Made by a program: the position numbers and the translations under genes. Below the pieces are notes generated by a model. It saw nothing but the letters and a program-made list of their open reading frames with translations, ran no database searches and was not told where the DNA came from. A DNA stretch of 63,579 nucleotides from Prevotella sp. (lineage in GTDB: Bacteria > Bacteroidota > Bacteroidia > Bacteroidales > Bacteroidaceae). The stretch is taken from assembly GCA_017475265.1 (NCBI GenBank), contig JAFVFY010000047.1, forward strand, positions 1-63,579, in the 5' to 3' direction. Shown in pieces: positions 1 through 8,260 of the stretch; positions within the stretch are counted from its first letter, which is position 1, and each line of letters opens with the position of its first letter.

Positions 1-87
1 AAAGATATGGTCTTGTACTACAAAAGATATGGTCTTGTACTACAAAAGATATGGTCTTGTACTACAAAAGATATGGTCTTGTACTAC
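1..87. repeat. 22-bp tandem repeat at left edge
   Basis: Four head-to-tail copies of a 22-bp unit containing GATATGGTCTTGTACTAC; the first lacks one base because the window begins inside the array. Copies are identical. The true length of the array cannot be seen, and if this is a contig end an assembly artefact is possible. Confidence 0.9.
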
Positions 88-175
88 AAGACCACCTTTT
101 TCGGTAAAAACCGACTAAAACGAACCAGTTTTAGGGGGCAAGCAGCCCATAGCTGAGCAGTAGCGTGAAAAACGC
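74..175. other. Run of consecutive small hairpins, function unknown
   Basis: Four potential stem-loops follow the 22-bp array: 74-94 (10-bp arms TGGTCTTGTA, 1-nt loop), 101-114 (TCGGT/ACCGA), 115-134 (CTAAAAC/GTTTTAG) and 163-175 (GCGT/ACGC). The word AAACGAACC occurs at 118-126 and 178-186. No gene is visible in 1-315. The stretch could be a structured RNA, a recombination site or the terminator zone of the GH127 operon; I do not recognise a family. Confidence 0.4.
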
Positions 176-315
176 GGAAACGAACCCCGTCAAAACTGTC
201 CTATACGCATCCAACTAAAGAACTCATTCAAAAAATCGGAGTCTCAGAGGGGTCAATGTAAAGATTTTTCAGAACGAAGTACTGTCAGCCATTCCTTGGC
301 TCCTTAGTCCGTAAC

Positions 316-2916
316 TTACTGGGCAAGGGGACTGCCGTAGTTGACCTTCCATTCCAGGACCCCGCCGGACTGGCCTTGGCGCAGCTGGGCTACGATTTTC
401 AGCTCCTGAGTGGTGACGGGGCGGAAGTCGACAGAGTTGTAGCAGTCGCGGTGGACGGTGTAAGGGGAATGTTGTTCTACCTCGCGCCACTCTCCGCTGT
501 CGGTCTTGTAGTAGAGCGTCCAGGACTCGGGGGTGCGGAAGTCTCCGTCGTAGTGGTCGAGGTCGAGCCAGTAGACCATGACGTTGCTCACCTCGTAGGG
601 CTTGTCGAATTTGTAGGCGATGCTTTCCTTCGTGCCGCGTTTCAGCCACCAGTAGTGGTAGGGCTTGGAGTTGTCGCTAGAGCACTTGGGTTCCCACTGG
701 TCGTTCACGCCGCCAGCCCACCCGTCGGTGGGAGCGGTCTCGGGGGCGTCGTTCTGAATGGGGCCACGGTTGCTGAAGGTCATGGCGCGGCTGGCGATGG
801 TCTCAAGAGGGGTGGGGTGGGCGGCGAGGGGAGAGTTGGCTACCCAGACCTCCATCTGTTGCTGACCTCGGTTGTTCCAGGTGGAGTAGGGGATGGCGCG
901 GAAAGTGACATCGTTTATCGCAATATCGGTGTTCCCACGCTGGGAAGCGTGGGCTACTACTTCGTGGGCTACTAGTTCGTGGGCTACTATATCCAGCTGC
1001 TTGGCCTTGCCTTCGAGGACAACGACACCGCCGAGGAGGTCTTTCTCGAAGTGGGACGTTATCTCGGTGGAGTTAAGGATATACTTGTTGAACACGGTGT
1101 TGTCCTTCTGGTCGTTGCCCTCCAAGCAGAACACTACGGGTCCGCGCTCCAGTGCTACCTTACCGCGAAGGTCTTCGGCATTGTCGTTGGCCACGATGCG
1201 GCGAACGTCCATAGGCAGGTCGAGGATGACCTCGTCGCCCTTCTTCCACGAACGGCTGATGGTGATGTAGTCGCGGTTCTCGGGATAGAGCGACTGGCCG
1301 TTTACGCTGACACTGTAGGGTTTTGCTCTGTCGATGTAGGTGTAGAGGTTGTTGTTTGTGGGTGAGGTCTTGAGCCAAGAGGGCACACGTAGTTTCAGGG
1401 CGAACTTGCCGCCACCCTTGGTGACACGGATCTTTACCTTGCCGTCCCAGGGGTAGTCGGTTTCCTGTTCCAACTCCACCTTGCCTATCTTTGCCGTTCC
1501 CTGCACGTAGAGGTTCACGTAGATTTCAGAAGTAACGCCCCTTTCACTCCCTTTCACTCCCCCAAGAGCATAGACATACCCCGGAACGGAAGCCACGAAG
1601 CGGGTAACATTGCCAGGGCAGCAGGCACAGCCGAACCAGCGCTGGCGTGCGTGCTCGCCGCTGCTCTCCAGAGGGTTGTCGTAGAAGAAACGGTCGCCGG
1701 AAAGCGAGACACCACTCAACACATTATTATATAATGCACGCTCGACGATGTCCATGTACTTCGACTCGCCTGTGGCCAGGAACATGCGGTAGTTCCAATA
1801 GACATTGGCAATGGCAGCACAGGTTTCGCAGTAGGCGGTATGGGAGTTCAGTTCGTAGTTAGGGCCGAAGCCTTCGCCCTGCGGACGGCTGCCAATACCT
1901 CCTGTGATGAAGAGTTTTTTGCTTGACATGTTCTGCCAGATGCGCTGCAGGGCGTTTTGGTAGGCTGTGTCGCCAGTGAGGGCTGCCACGTCGGCAACGC
2001 CGCTGAAGAGATAGCCGGCACGGACGGCATGCCCCACAATCTCGTCCTGCTGCAGGATGGGCTTGTGGTCCTGGGAGTATTCGCTGGGATGGTGACCATC
2101 GGTGCAACGACCTGTCTCCTCGACAAAGTATTTCGCCCCTTCCAAGTACTTCCTTTCGCCGGTCACCTTGTAGAGCTTGCAAAGGGCCATCTCGATGATG
2201 GGGTGACCGCCGGGACGGTGTATCTGCCCCTCGTTGGGGCCGAAGGTCTTGCACACGAGGTCGGCGTTCTTGATGGCTACGTTGAGGAAGTTGCGCTTGC
2301 CCGTGGCGCGGAAGTGAGCCACGGCACTCTCGATGAGGTGACCGCTGTTATACAACTCGTGAGAGTTGATTTTCTCCCACTTCGACCGTCCCCACCAGCC
2401 GGAAAGCCGGTAACACTTGTTGGTGACGCAGGTGGTGAGGTAGCCGTCGGGTTCCTGAGCCTTGGCGATAAGGCTGATGACAGAGTCGAGATACTGGTCG
2501 AGACGGCGGTCGTAGTGCACGGCCAGCGAGTAGGACGCTCCCTCGATGACCTTGTAGGGGTCGGTGTCGTCGAAGGAGAAGTCGCCTTGATGCTCGGTAG
2601 GGCCTCCCCCAGCCCCTCCAAAGGAGGGGAGTTGGTACCCGTTGTTCTTAGCCGCGAGGGCGAAGTTGTCGAAACGTCCGGCTTTCTCACACTCACGGAA
2701 GGCAGAAGGGATGGATACTGTGCGGTTCACCTCTATGCGCGGTGCCCAGAAGCGGTCGGTTACGTGAACTTGCGTGAAAGAAACTTCGACGATGGAGGTG
2801 GAGGCCCCACCCCCAACCTCTCCCTTCGAAGGGAGAGGAGTTGCGTTTGCTACAAACACAGACGGGATGGCCATAAAGGCCACCCCGTACAGAGCTATGA
2901 TTCTATTTACGTTCAT
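316..2916 (-). CDS. GH127 beta-L-arabinofuranosidase (DUF1680 family)
   Basis: 866 aa, secreted. The GH127 zinc/thiol site is visible: E364-T-C366 and the pair C432-C433 (FGCACCPGN), matching the Glu, Cys, Cys, Cys set of the characterised Bifidobacterium enzyme HypBA1, in which the last-but-one cysteine is the nucleophile. It should release beta-L-arabinofuranose from side chains. Residues of about 720-866 look like a discoidin/F5-8C-type carbohydrate-binding domain (inference). It is the last gene of the SusC/SusD operon, 18 bp after susD, and its only glycosidase. Oddities: two GC-rich hairpin repeats run in frame through the signal-peptide exit (PLPSKGEVGGGA) and near residue 100 (FGGAGGGP), and a 15-bp repeat gives a VAHE/VAHA stretch at 643-656. 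The start at 2916 is followed directly by the hydrophobic signal. Confidence 0.9.
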   Translation of the reverse strand: MNVNRIIALYGVAFMAIPSVFVANATPLPSKGEVGGGASTSIVEVSFTQVHVTDRFWAPRIEVNRTVSIPSAFRECEKAGRFDNFALAAKNNGYQLPSFGGAGGGPTEHQGDFSFDDTDPYKVIEGASYSLAVHYDRRLDQYLDSVISLIAKAQEPDGYLTTCVTNKCYRLSGWWGRSKWEKINSHELYNSGHLIESAVAHFRATGKRNFLNVAIKNADLVCKTFGPNEGQIHRPGGHPIIEMALCKLYKVTGERKYLEGAKYFVEETGRCTDGHHPSEYSQDHKPILQQDEIVGHAVRAGYLFSGVADVAALTGDTAYQNALQRIWQNMSSKKLFITGGIGSRPQGEGFGPNYELNSHTAYCETCAAIANVYWNYRMFLATGESKYMDIVERALYNNVLSGVSLSGDRFFYDNPLESSGEHARQRWFGCACCPGNVTRFVASVPGYVYALGGVKGSERGVTSEIYVNLYVQGTAKIGKVELEQETDYPWDGKVKIRVTKGGGKFALKLRVPSWLKTSPTNNNLYTYIDRAKPYSVSVNGQSLYPENRDYITISRSWKKGDEVILDLPMDVRRIVANDNAEDLRGKVALERGPVVFCLEGNDQKDNTVFNKYILNSTEITSHFEKDLLGGVVVLEGKAKQLDIVAHELVAHEVVAHASQRGNTDIAINDVTFRAIPYSTWNNRGQQQMEVWVANSPLAAHPTPLETIASRAMTFSNRGPIQNDAPETAPTDGWAGGVNDQWEPKCSSDNSKPYHYWWLKRGTKESIAYKFDKPYEVSNVMVYWLDLDHYDGDFRTPESWTLYYKTDSGEWREVEQHSPYTVHRDCYNSVDFRPVTTQELKIVAQLRQGQSGGVLEWKVNYGSPLAQ
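948..992 (-). repeat. 15-bp tandem repeat inside GH127
   Basis: Three near-identical 15-bp units (TCGTGGGCTACTACT type) keep the frame and encode repeated VAHE-like pentapeptides in the C-terminal part of the GH127 protein. Expansion by slippage would not break the frame. Confidence 0.8.
2606..2630 (-). repeat. GC-rich hairpin repeat, copy 1 (in GH127)
   Basis: C-rich tail followed by a 7-bp inverted repeat CCCCTCC/GGAGGGG (2613-2629, loop AAA). Read in frame as FGGAGGGP in GH127. It belongs to a seven-copy family in this window. Confidence 0.75.
2804..2840 (-). repeat. GC-rich hairpin repeat, copy 2 (GH127 signal region)
   Basis: Tail CCCCACCCCCAA followed by perfect 10-bp arms CCTCTCCCTT/AAGGGAGAGG (2817-2838, loop CG). 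Encodes PLPSKGEVGGGA just after the hydrophobic core of the GH127 signal peptide. Confidence 0.8.
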
Positions 2917-2934
2917 CGGATGTTTTTCGATTAA

Positions 2935-4809
2935 TTACTTAAAGGGAAGATACCAGTTGTTGGGGTCTGCCAGGTCTTTTGCCGGGTTCTTGTAGGCAAG
3001 CTTGCGTGATAGCCAGAGTGAACCGAAGTTACTGCCATAGAGGCCGGCTTGGTTCTTGTGAGTGGCGATTCGCTTCAGGTCGTACCAGCGGCAACCCTCG
3101 AAGGATAGTTCGAGCGCCATCTCGTCGCAGATGAGGTCTTCCATGGCATTGATGGAGTCCTGCTTGGTGGTGCCGACGGCATAACCGTTGGCGGCAAGCT
3201 CGGCGAGCTTGAGGCCGATGATGGTGTCGCACTGGTAGGGCGACAGTCCAGGCTGATAGGTGGAGCCGGTATAGTCGCGGGTGTAGCCGCCACCATGCGT
3301 GTGGATGCCGAAACAGTTCTCATCGTTAGAGAATTTCGAAATGTTGTCGTCTGAAAGTAGTGGATAGGTGGTGGTAAGTGCCAGACGTGTCTCGGGCTTG
3401 ATGTACTGTGCACCGCCCTCCTCAATGACGAGGTACTTGTTGATGCCGTCTTTCAGGATGGCAAAGGCGGCGTCATACATGCCCAGACGGTTAAGGGCTT
3501 CAGCAAGATGGAGATAGACGGTGGACCGGCGATAAAGCACGACCTTTGGCGTAGTGTTCTTTGTAATCCAAACCTTTGTCTCATTGGTCTCGTCATCCTC
3601 ATCCTCGCGGATAATGCTCTTGTAGCGGGTGTCGCCAAGCTTTGCCGAACTGATATCCAGCGACACCTCGGTGGTGGCAGTCGTCACATAGCAAAAGTCG
3701 GAAGAGTTGGTCAGCTTCAGATAGTCATTACTGGGCGTAATCTGAATCTCATCGACATAGCTGCTAGAGTTGGCATAATAGTCGTAGCCGTAAGCAAGGG
3801 GAATCTCAGACGCCACACCCTCTAACTTGCTTTCTGCCAGCGGTATGTAGGTGATGTAGTCGAGTCCAGCGGAACTGGTGAATATCGAAGACCATAAGCT
3901 GCTATTCTGTAGCTGTCCGTTTCGCTGAGCGTTCCAGTTGCCGGGCAGCTCATCGTCGCCGAACGACGCACGACGCTGATTGCGTGTGTATGTCTGCATG
4001 AAGGCGGAATGATTCTCGGTGGTCGCATCGGTGAGGTAGGAAATGTAGTGGCGTGCAGCCTTGTCGTAGTTGCCTGTCTCAAGGTACAAATCTCCGAGCA
4101 CCACATCGACGGGTATGAAGAGATACTGCGGCAGTATGGAAGACGGAGCAACATTGCCAAAGGTCGGCGTTTGGTTGTAGTCCGTCGTCAGGTTCGGGTT
4201 ATAGGCGTGAGAATACTGCTCCAGGTCGGGTGTGAGCTGGCTGACGATGCCCGCCATGTCAAGTTCTGGGAAGTTGGCATCGTCAATCTGCGAAATTTGT
4301 GTCAAGGGCACGGTGTAGAAGGGAACCTTCTGATAGATGCGTGCCAGTTGCATATAGGCCCAGGCACGGATGGCCTTTACGGCGACATACTCCTTCATGG
4401 TCACGTAGGTGGCACCGGTGCGGAGCGTGGTGTCGCGGTGGGCGATGTAGTAGTTACAGTTGTTGATGACACGGTAGTAGACGTAGGCCGAGTCGTACTT
4501 GTTCTCCGTCGTTGCCGAGAAGTTAGCCAGCTGGCGGAGGTTGTTGTCGGTGTAGGTCGTTGTCTCCACGAGGTCGCCTTGCATCTCGCCTTGGAAAGCA
4601 TACTGGTCGGCAAGCTGCTGCATGCCCTGCAGGATGCCGAGGGCATAGAACACCGAGTCGGTCTTCTGGTCGAGGGATGGGTCAAAGACCTGGCGCGAGC
4701 TGTCGCTGTCGAGCATGTCCTCACACGCTACTGTTCCAATAACCAATAAACAATAACCAATAACCGTTATTGCATTGGTCATCTTCCTTATTATTGATAG
4801 CTTTTTCAT
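2935..4809 (-). CDS. SusD/RagB-family surface glycan-binding lipoprotein (SusD1)
   Basis: About 624 aa. A lipoprotein signal ends at C29 (VIGTVAC), followed by an alpha-helical TPR-type SusD body; the C-terminal segment with FEGCRWYDLKRI is typical of the family. It should cap the partner SusC1 barrel encoded immediately upstream in the operon and bind oligosaccharide at the cell surface. I chose ATG at 4809; an in-frame TTG lies 9 bp upstream. Start codon and signal peptide lie in a DNA cassette shared with three other genes of the operon, and residues VIGYCLLVIG are encoded by CCAATAA heptamers. The 75-bp gap to SusC1 is almost entirely TTATTGT/TTAACGT heptamers. Confidence 0.9.
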   Translation of the reverse strand: MKKLSIIRKMTNAITVIGYCLLVIGTVACEDMLDSDSSRQVFDPSLDQKTDSVFYALGILQGMQQLADQYAFQGEMQGDLVETTTYTDNNLRQLANFSATTENKYDSAYVYYRVINNCNYYIAHRDTTLRTGATYVTMKEYVAVKAIRAWAYMQLARIYQKVPFYTVPLTQISQIDDANFPELDMAGIVSQLTPDLEQYSHAYNPNLTTDYNQTPTFGNVAPSSILPQYLFIPVDVVLGDLYLETGNYDKAARHYISYLTDATTENHSAFMQTYTRNQRRASFGDDELPGNWNAQRNGQLQNSSLWSSIFTSSAGLDYITYIPLAESKLEGVASEIPLAYGYDYYANSSSYVDEIQITPSNDYLKLTNSSDFCYVTTATTEVSLDISSAKLGDTRYKSIIREDEDDETNETKVWITKNTTPKVVLYRRSTVYLHLAEALNRLGMYDAAFAILKDGINKYLVIEEGGAQYIKPETRLALTTTYPLLSDDNISKFSNDENCFGIHTHGGGYTRDYTGSTYQPGLSPYQCDTIIGLKLAELAANGYAVGTTKQDSINAMEDLICDEMALELSFEGCRWYDLKRIATHKNQAGLYGSNFGSLWLSRKLAYKNPAKDLADPNNWYLPFK

Positions 4810-4883
4810 TCTTTTCAATGTTTATTGTTTAACGTTAATTGTTTCTTTTCAATGTTTATTGTTTAACGTTTATTGTTTATTGT
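4736..4883 (-). repeat. Signal-peptide/start cassette, copy 1 (SusD1)
   Basis: Heptamer tract CCAATAA x4 (4736-4763), the 7-bp inverted repeat CAATAAC/GTTATTG, the start codon, then TTATTGT/TTAACGT heptamers upstream of the gene. Nearly the same DNA recurs at 8144, 12128 and 13942. In this copy the upstream tract is partly duplicated (TTTTCAATG occurs twice). Confidence 0.85.
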
Positions 4884-4884
4884 A

Positions 4885-7800
4885 TTAGAGGTTGATCTTC
4901 AGTCCTCCGAAGAAGGAGCGGCCCTGTGCGAGGTTGCCACAGTCGATGCCCTGATAGTAGACGTTGCTGTCGATGGAGAACTCGGGGTCGCTGCCCAGAT
5001 ACTTGGTGAAGGTGAGCAGGTTCTGAGCCTCAGCCCAGACGGTGAGACCCTGCAACCAAGTCCATGAACCAGGAACGGGCACGCGGTAGGAGAGTGAAAC
5101 GGTCTTCAGACGCAGGTAGCTGCCGTTCTCTATCCATCTGTCACTGAAGCGGTTGTTGCCCATAGGGTCACCAAATGTTGCACGTGGCAGGTCTGTCTGC
5201 TGACCCTCATAACGCCAGCGGTTTACGCTTGATACCTGCTGGTTGAAGAAGTTGCTGCCGCTATTGAGGATGGCACGCTGGTAGTTGTAGACATCGTTGC
5301 CAAGGGAATAGTTGAAGCCAATGTTAAGCGTGAGGTTCTTATAGTTCACCGTGGCGAAGATGTTGCCGTAGATGTCAGGATTGGGGTCACCAATGATGGT
5401 CTTGTCGGCCTCGCTAATCTTGCCGTCGCCGTTCAGGTCGAGGAAGTGCACATCGCCTGCCACGAAGTTGGTATTGTTTCCAGCGTTGTCCTGCATATAG
5501 AGATAGCCGTTCTTGCCGGCAGCGGCGGCCTCCGCATCGGTGGCGAAGATGCCGGCAGTCTTGTAACCGTAGAACATTGCCACGGGATTTCCAACAGAAG
5601 TGAGGATGTTGTTGTCACCATAGACAGAGCTGGTGTAATCACCGTCGGGAAGCTTAGTAACCTCATTCTTATAATGGCCTACTGATGCTCCCACCTCTAC
5701 TCGCCAGTCCTTTGCAACAATGGGCTTGGCCGTAACGGTGGCCTCGAAACCGGTGTTCTTAAGCGAACCACCGTTGCTCCAATAGCGGTTAATACCACCG
5801 ATGGGGTTCGAGAAGCTCTTTTGCGTAAGCAGGTTATTGGTCTTGTGGAAGAAGTAGTCGAAGCCAATGCCTACGCGGTTATTGAGCAGATAGGCTTGCA
5901 GACCCATGTTGAACTTGTTGGTCTTTTCCCACTGAATCTTGTCATTACCGATATTGGTGAGTTGGATGCCCATAGCCCTGTCGTAGTATTTCACGGCAGT
6001 GAAGCTGGTACGTGCGGCATAGTTGGAAATTCCGTCGTTGCCACTCATGTCGAAACCAGCGCTCAGTTTCAGGTAGTTGAGGAGGTGGGGATTTGAGGAG
6101 GTGAGTTTCTGGAACCAAGGCTCGTTGGTGAGTACCCATCCGAGCTGGACACTGGGGAAGATGGCCCATTTCACACCGAAGAGTCCCAGACCGTCGGCAT
6201 TCTCGCCAAAACGACTGTTGGCCTCGGCGGCAAGTGAGAGGGTGGCAAAGTAGCGGTTCATGTAGTTGTAGTCCACATTGCCGTACCACATAATAGTCTT
6301 CCATACATCGTTGGAACCGGCCACATTGGAGAAGAACGAACTGGAGAGCCCTGGGTTCTTGTCGTCTGTAACACCAGTGTATTCCGTTCCCAAGTCACTG
6401 TTGTCGAAGGAAAAATAGTTGTAGCGTGCGCCGACAAAGGCATCGATGGTGTGCTTACCAAACTGCTTGCCCCAGTCTAACTGCAGGCGACCCATGAAGT
6501 TCTGCTCCTTGGCAAACATTGACATAACCTTTGACGTCACCCGTCCCATCTCCTCTACCTCAAACTCAGGCACGCCGTTGTAGGGACGGAAGTAGCGCTG
6601 GGCATTGCGGTTGAGCAGATAGTTGAAGTCGGCAGTAAGCTTGAAGCCAGCAGCAAACTTCCATTCAGGCGTAACGTGAACGGTGAAATAGGTGTTCTCG
6701 GCCTTGTTCTTGTTGTCGCCCGTTCCATTTCCCAGGATAGAGAGCGGATTTGCCAGTGACTGGTTCTTCAGAGAGTTGCGAGGCTTCACGCTGCTGGCCA
6801 GAATATCATCGTAGCCACAGAGCAGGTTGGTGAACCGCTTTACGATGGCATTATACTCGTGGGGAGCCACCAACGGAGACTTGATAAGCGCCAGCGCGGT
6901 GGGCGACGTAACCGTAGCGGCTGAGAAGTCTTCGGGCATTCCATCGTCGTAAACATTGCTGTTGGTACGCGAGATGGCAATATCAAAGCGTGTCGTGAGA
7001 TTCCAGAGAATCTTGATGTCGGTGTTGAAACGCACGTTCATGCGGTTGAAGCCACTTTCCTTCAGTGTGTTCTTGGCATCGACATAGCCCACGGAGAGAT
7101 TGTACATGCCGATATCATCACCACCCTGCACGTTGATGCTGTAGTTCTGCGTCATGGCATTGCGGTAGACGTAGTCCTTCCAGTCGGTGTCGTTGTGGTA
7201 GGTGTGGTAGTAGTAACCGTTGGGGTCGTCGTTCAGGAAATAGAAACCCTTGTACTCGTCGATGTTGGGAATGGTGCCGAGCAGCTCCGAGGCATAGTTG
7301 CGGTACTGCGTGGCATTCATCATCGTGGGCAGTTTGGGAATGAGCTGCACGCCGGCCGAGATGTTGGCATCAATGCGGGTTGCCATGCTGTGTCCACGCT
7401 TTGTCTCAATGAGCACCACACCATTGGCACCACGTGCACCATAGAGGGCGGTGGCATTCTTCAACACGGTGACCTTCTCAATGTCATCGGGAGCAATGTT
7501 TGCCAGGATGTTATTAAACTGTCCGTCGTGGAGCGAGTAGCGGTCACGCTGCATGTCCTGCTCCACACCATCGATGACAATAAGTGGCTGTGCATCGCAG
7601 GTAATACTGTTCAGTCCGCGCACAAACATTGAAGCTCCACCCTCGGCAGTAGCAGAGCGCATGATGGAACGCATGTCGCCTCCCAGCTTGTTGGCAATCT
7701 CGTTGTCTACCGTGACGCCGAAGCGGTTTATCTCCGTTGTCTTACGGGCTGTATAAATCGTTCCATTGTCGTACATAGTCTGGAACTTGTCACTCAACAT

Positions 7801-8217
7801 TCGAATGGCAATCTGCTGGGTGCTGTCGCCAGCGACTATAGCAACCTGCTGTGCAAGAAACTCTGGAGCATGGACATAGAGCGACGTGGCAAAGACCGGA
7901 ACGGTGATGGCGAAGGAACCGTCATCATCGGTCATAGCCGTGTAACGCGGATAACCCAAGGCCTGTAGCTGTATACCGGATAGCGACTTGCCTGTAGCCT
8001 GGTCGGTGACCATGCCTTTAAGCGTCACGGTGGGATAATTAGCTTGCTTCAATTGCGAACGGCTGGGTTGCTTGATGGTGGTCTCTTCTTCCTCCTCCTC
8101 ATCATCTTCCGACTGGGCAAAGACTGTTGTCGGACAGAAAAGGCCAATAACCAATAAACAATAACCAATAACCGTTATTGTATGGGTCATCTTCCATATT
8201 ATTGATTGCTTTTTCAT
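4885..8217 (-). CDS. SusC/RagA-family TonB-dependent outer-membrane transporter (SusC1)
   Basis: About 1110 aa. Signal peptide to A34, then an acidic stretch (DDEEEEEE), a carboxypeptidase-regulatory-like beta-sandwich (about 60-135), a plug domain (PLIVIDGVEQDM, VLKNATALYGARGANGVV) and a 22-strand-type barrel to the end. It should import oligosaccharides captured by SusD1, using TonB energy. ATG at 8217 is preferred to the TTG 9 bp upstream. Residues VIGYCLLVIG of the signal are the shared cassette peptide. There is no N-terminal STN domain, so transport without its own anti-sigma signalling is likely. The next gene, susD1, follows after 75 bp. Confidence 0.95.
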   Translation of the reverse strand: MKKQSIIWKMTHTITVIGYCLLVIGLFCPTTVFAQSEDDEEEEEETTIKQPSRSQLKQANYPTVTLKGMVTDQATGKSLSGIQLQALGYPRYTAMTDDDGSFAITVPVFATSLYVHAPEFLAQQVAIVAGDSTQQIAIRMLSDKFQTMYDNGTIYTARKTTEINRFGVTVDNEIANKLGGDMRSIMRSATAEGGASMFVRGLNSITCDAQPLIVIDGVEQDMQRDRYSLHDGQFNNILANIAPDDIEKVTVLKNATALYGARGANGVVLIETKRGHSMATRIDANISAGVQLIPKLPTMMNATQYRNYASELLGTIPNIDEYKGFYFLNDDPNGYYYHTYHNDTDWKDYVYRNAMTQNYSINVQGGDDIGMYNLSVGYVDAKNTLKESGFNRMNVRFNTDIKILWNLTTRFDIAISRTNSNVYDDGMPEDFSAATVTSPTALALIKSPLVAPHEYNAIVKRFTNLLCGYDDILASSVKPRNSLKNQSLANPLSILGNGTGDNKNKAENTYFTVHVTPEWKFAAGFKLTADFNYLLNRNAQRYFRPYNGVPEFEVEEMGRVTSKVMSMFAKEQNFMGRLQLDWGKQFGKHTIDAFVGARYNYFSFDNSDLGTEYTGVTDDKNPGLSSSFFSNVAGSNDVWKTIMWYGNVDYNYMNRYFATLSLAAEANSRFGENADGLGLFGVKWAIFPSVQLGWVLTNEPWFQKLTSSNPHLLNYLKLSAGFDMSGNDGISNYAARTSFTAVKYYDRAMGIQLTNIGNDKIQWEKTNKFNMGLQAYLLNNRVGIGFDYFFHKTNNLLTQKSFSNPIGGINRYWSNGGSLKNTGFEATVTAKPIVAKDWRVEVGASVGHYKNEVTKLPDGDYTSSVYGDNNILTSVGNPVAMFYGYKTAGIFATDAEAAAAGKNGYLYMQDNAGNNTNFVAGDVHFLDLNGDGKISEADKTIIGDPNPDIYGNIFATVNYKNLTLNIGFNYSLGNDVYNYQRAILNSGSNFFNQQVSSVNRWRYEGQQTDLPRATFGDPMGNNRFSDRWIENGSYLRLKTVSLSYRVPVPGSWTWLQGLTVWAEAQNLLTFTKYLGSDPEFSIDSNVYYQGIDCGNLAQGRSFFGGLKINL

Positions 8218-8260
8218 TCTTTCCAATGTTTATTGTTTATTGTTTAACGTTTATTGTTCA
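8144..8260 (-). repeat. Signal-peptide/start cassette, copy 2 (SusC1)
   Basis: Same organisation as the copy at 4736: CCAATAA heptamers, CAATAAC/GTTATTG inverted repeat, MKK start, TTATTGT/TTAACGT tract. The tract reaches the stop codon of the upstream FAS1 gene, so the whole 33-bp gap is repeat. Confidence 0.85.
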
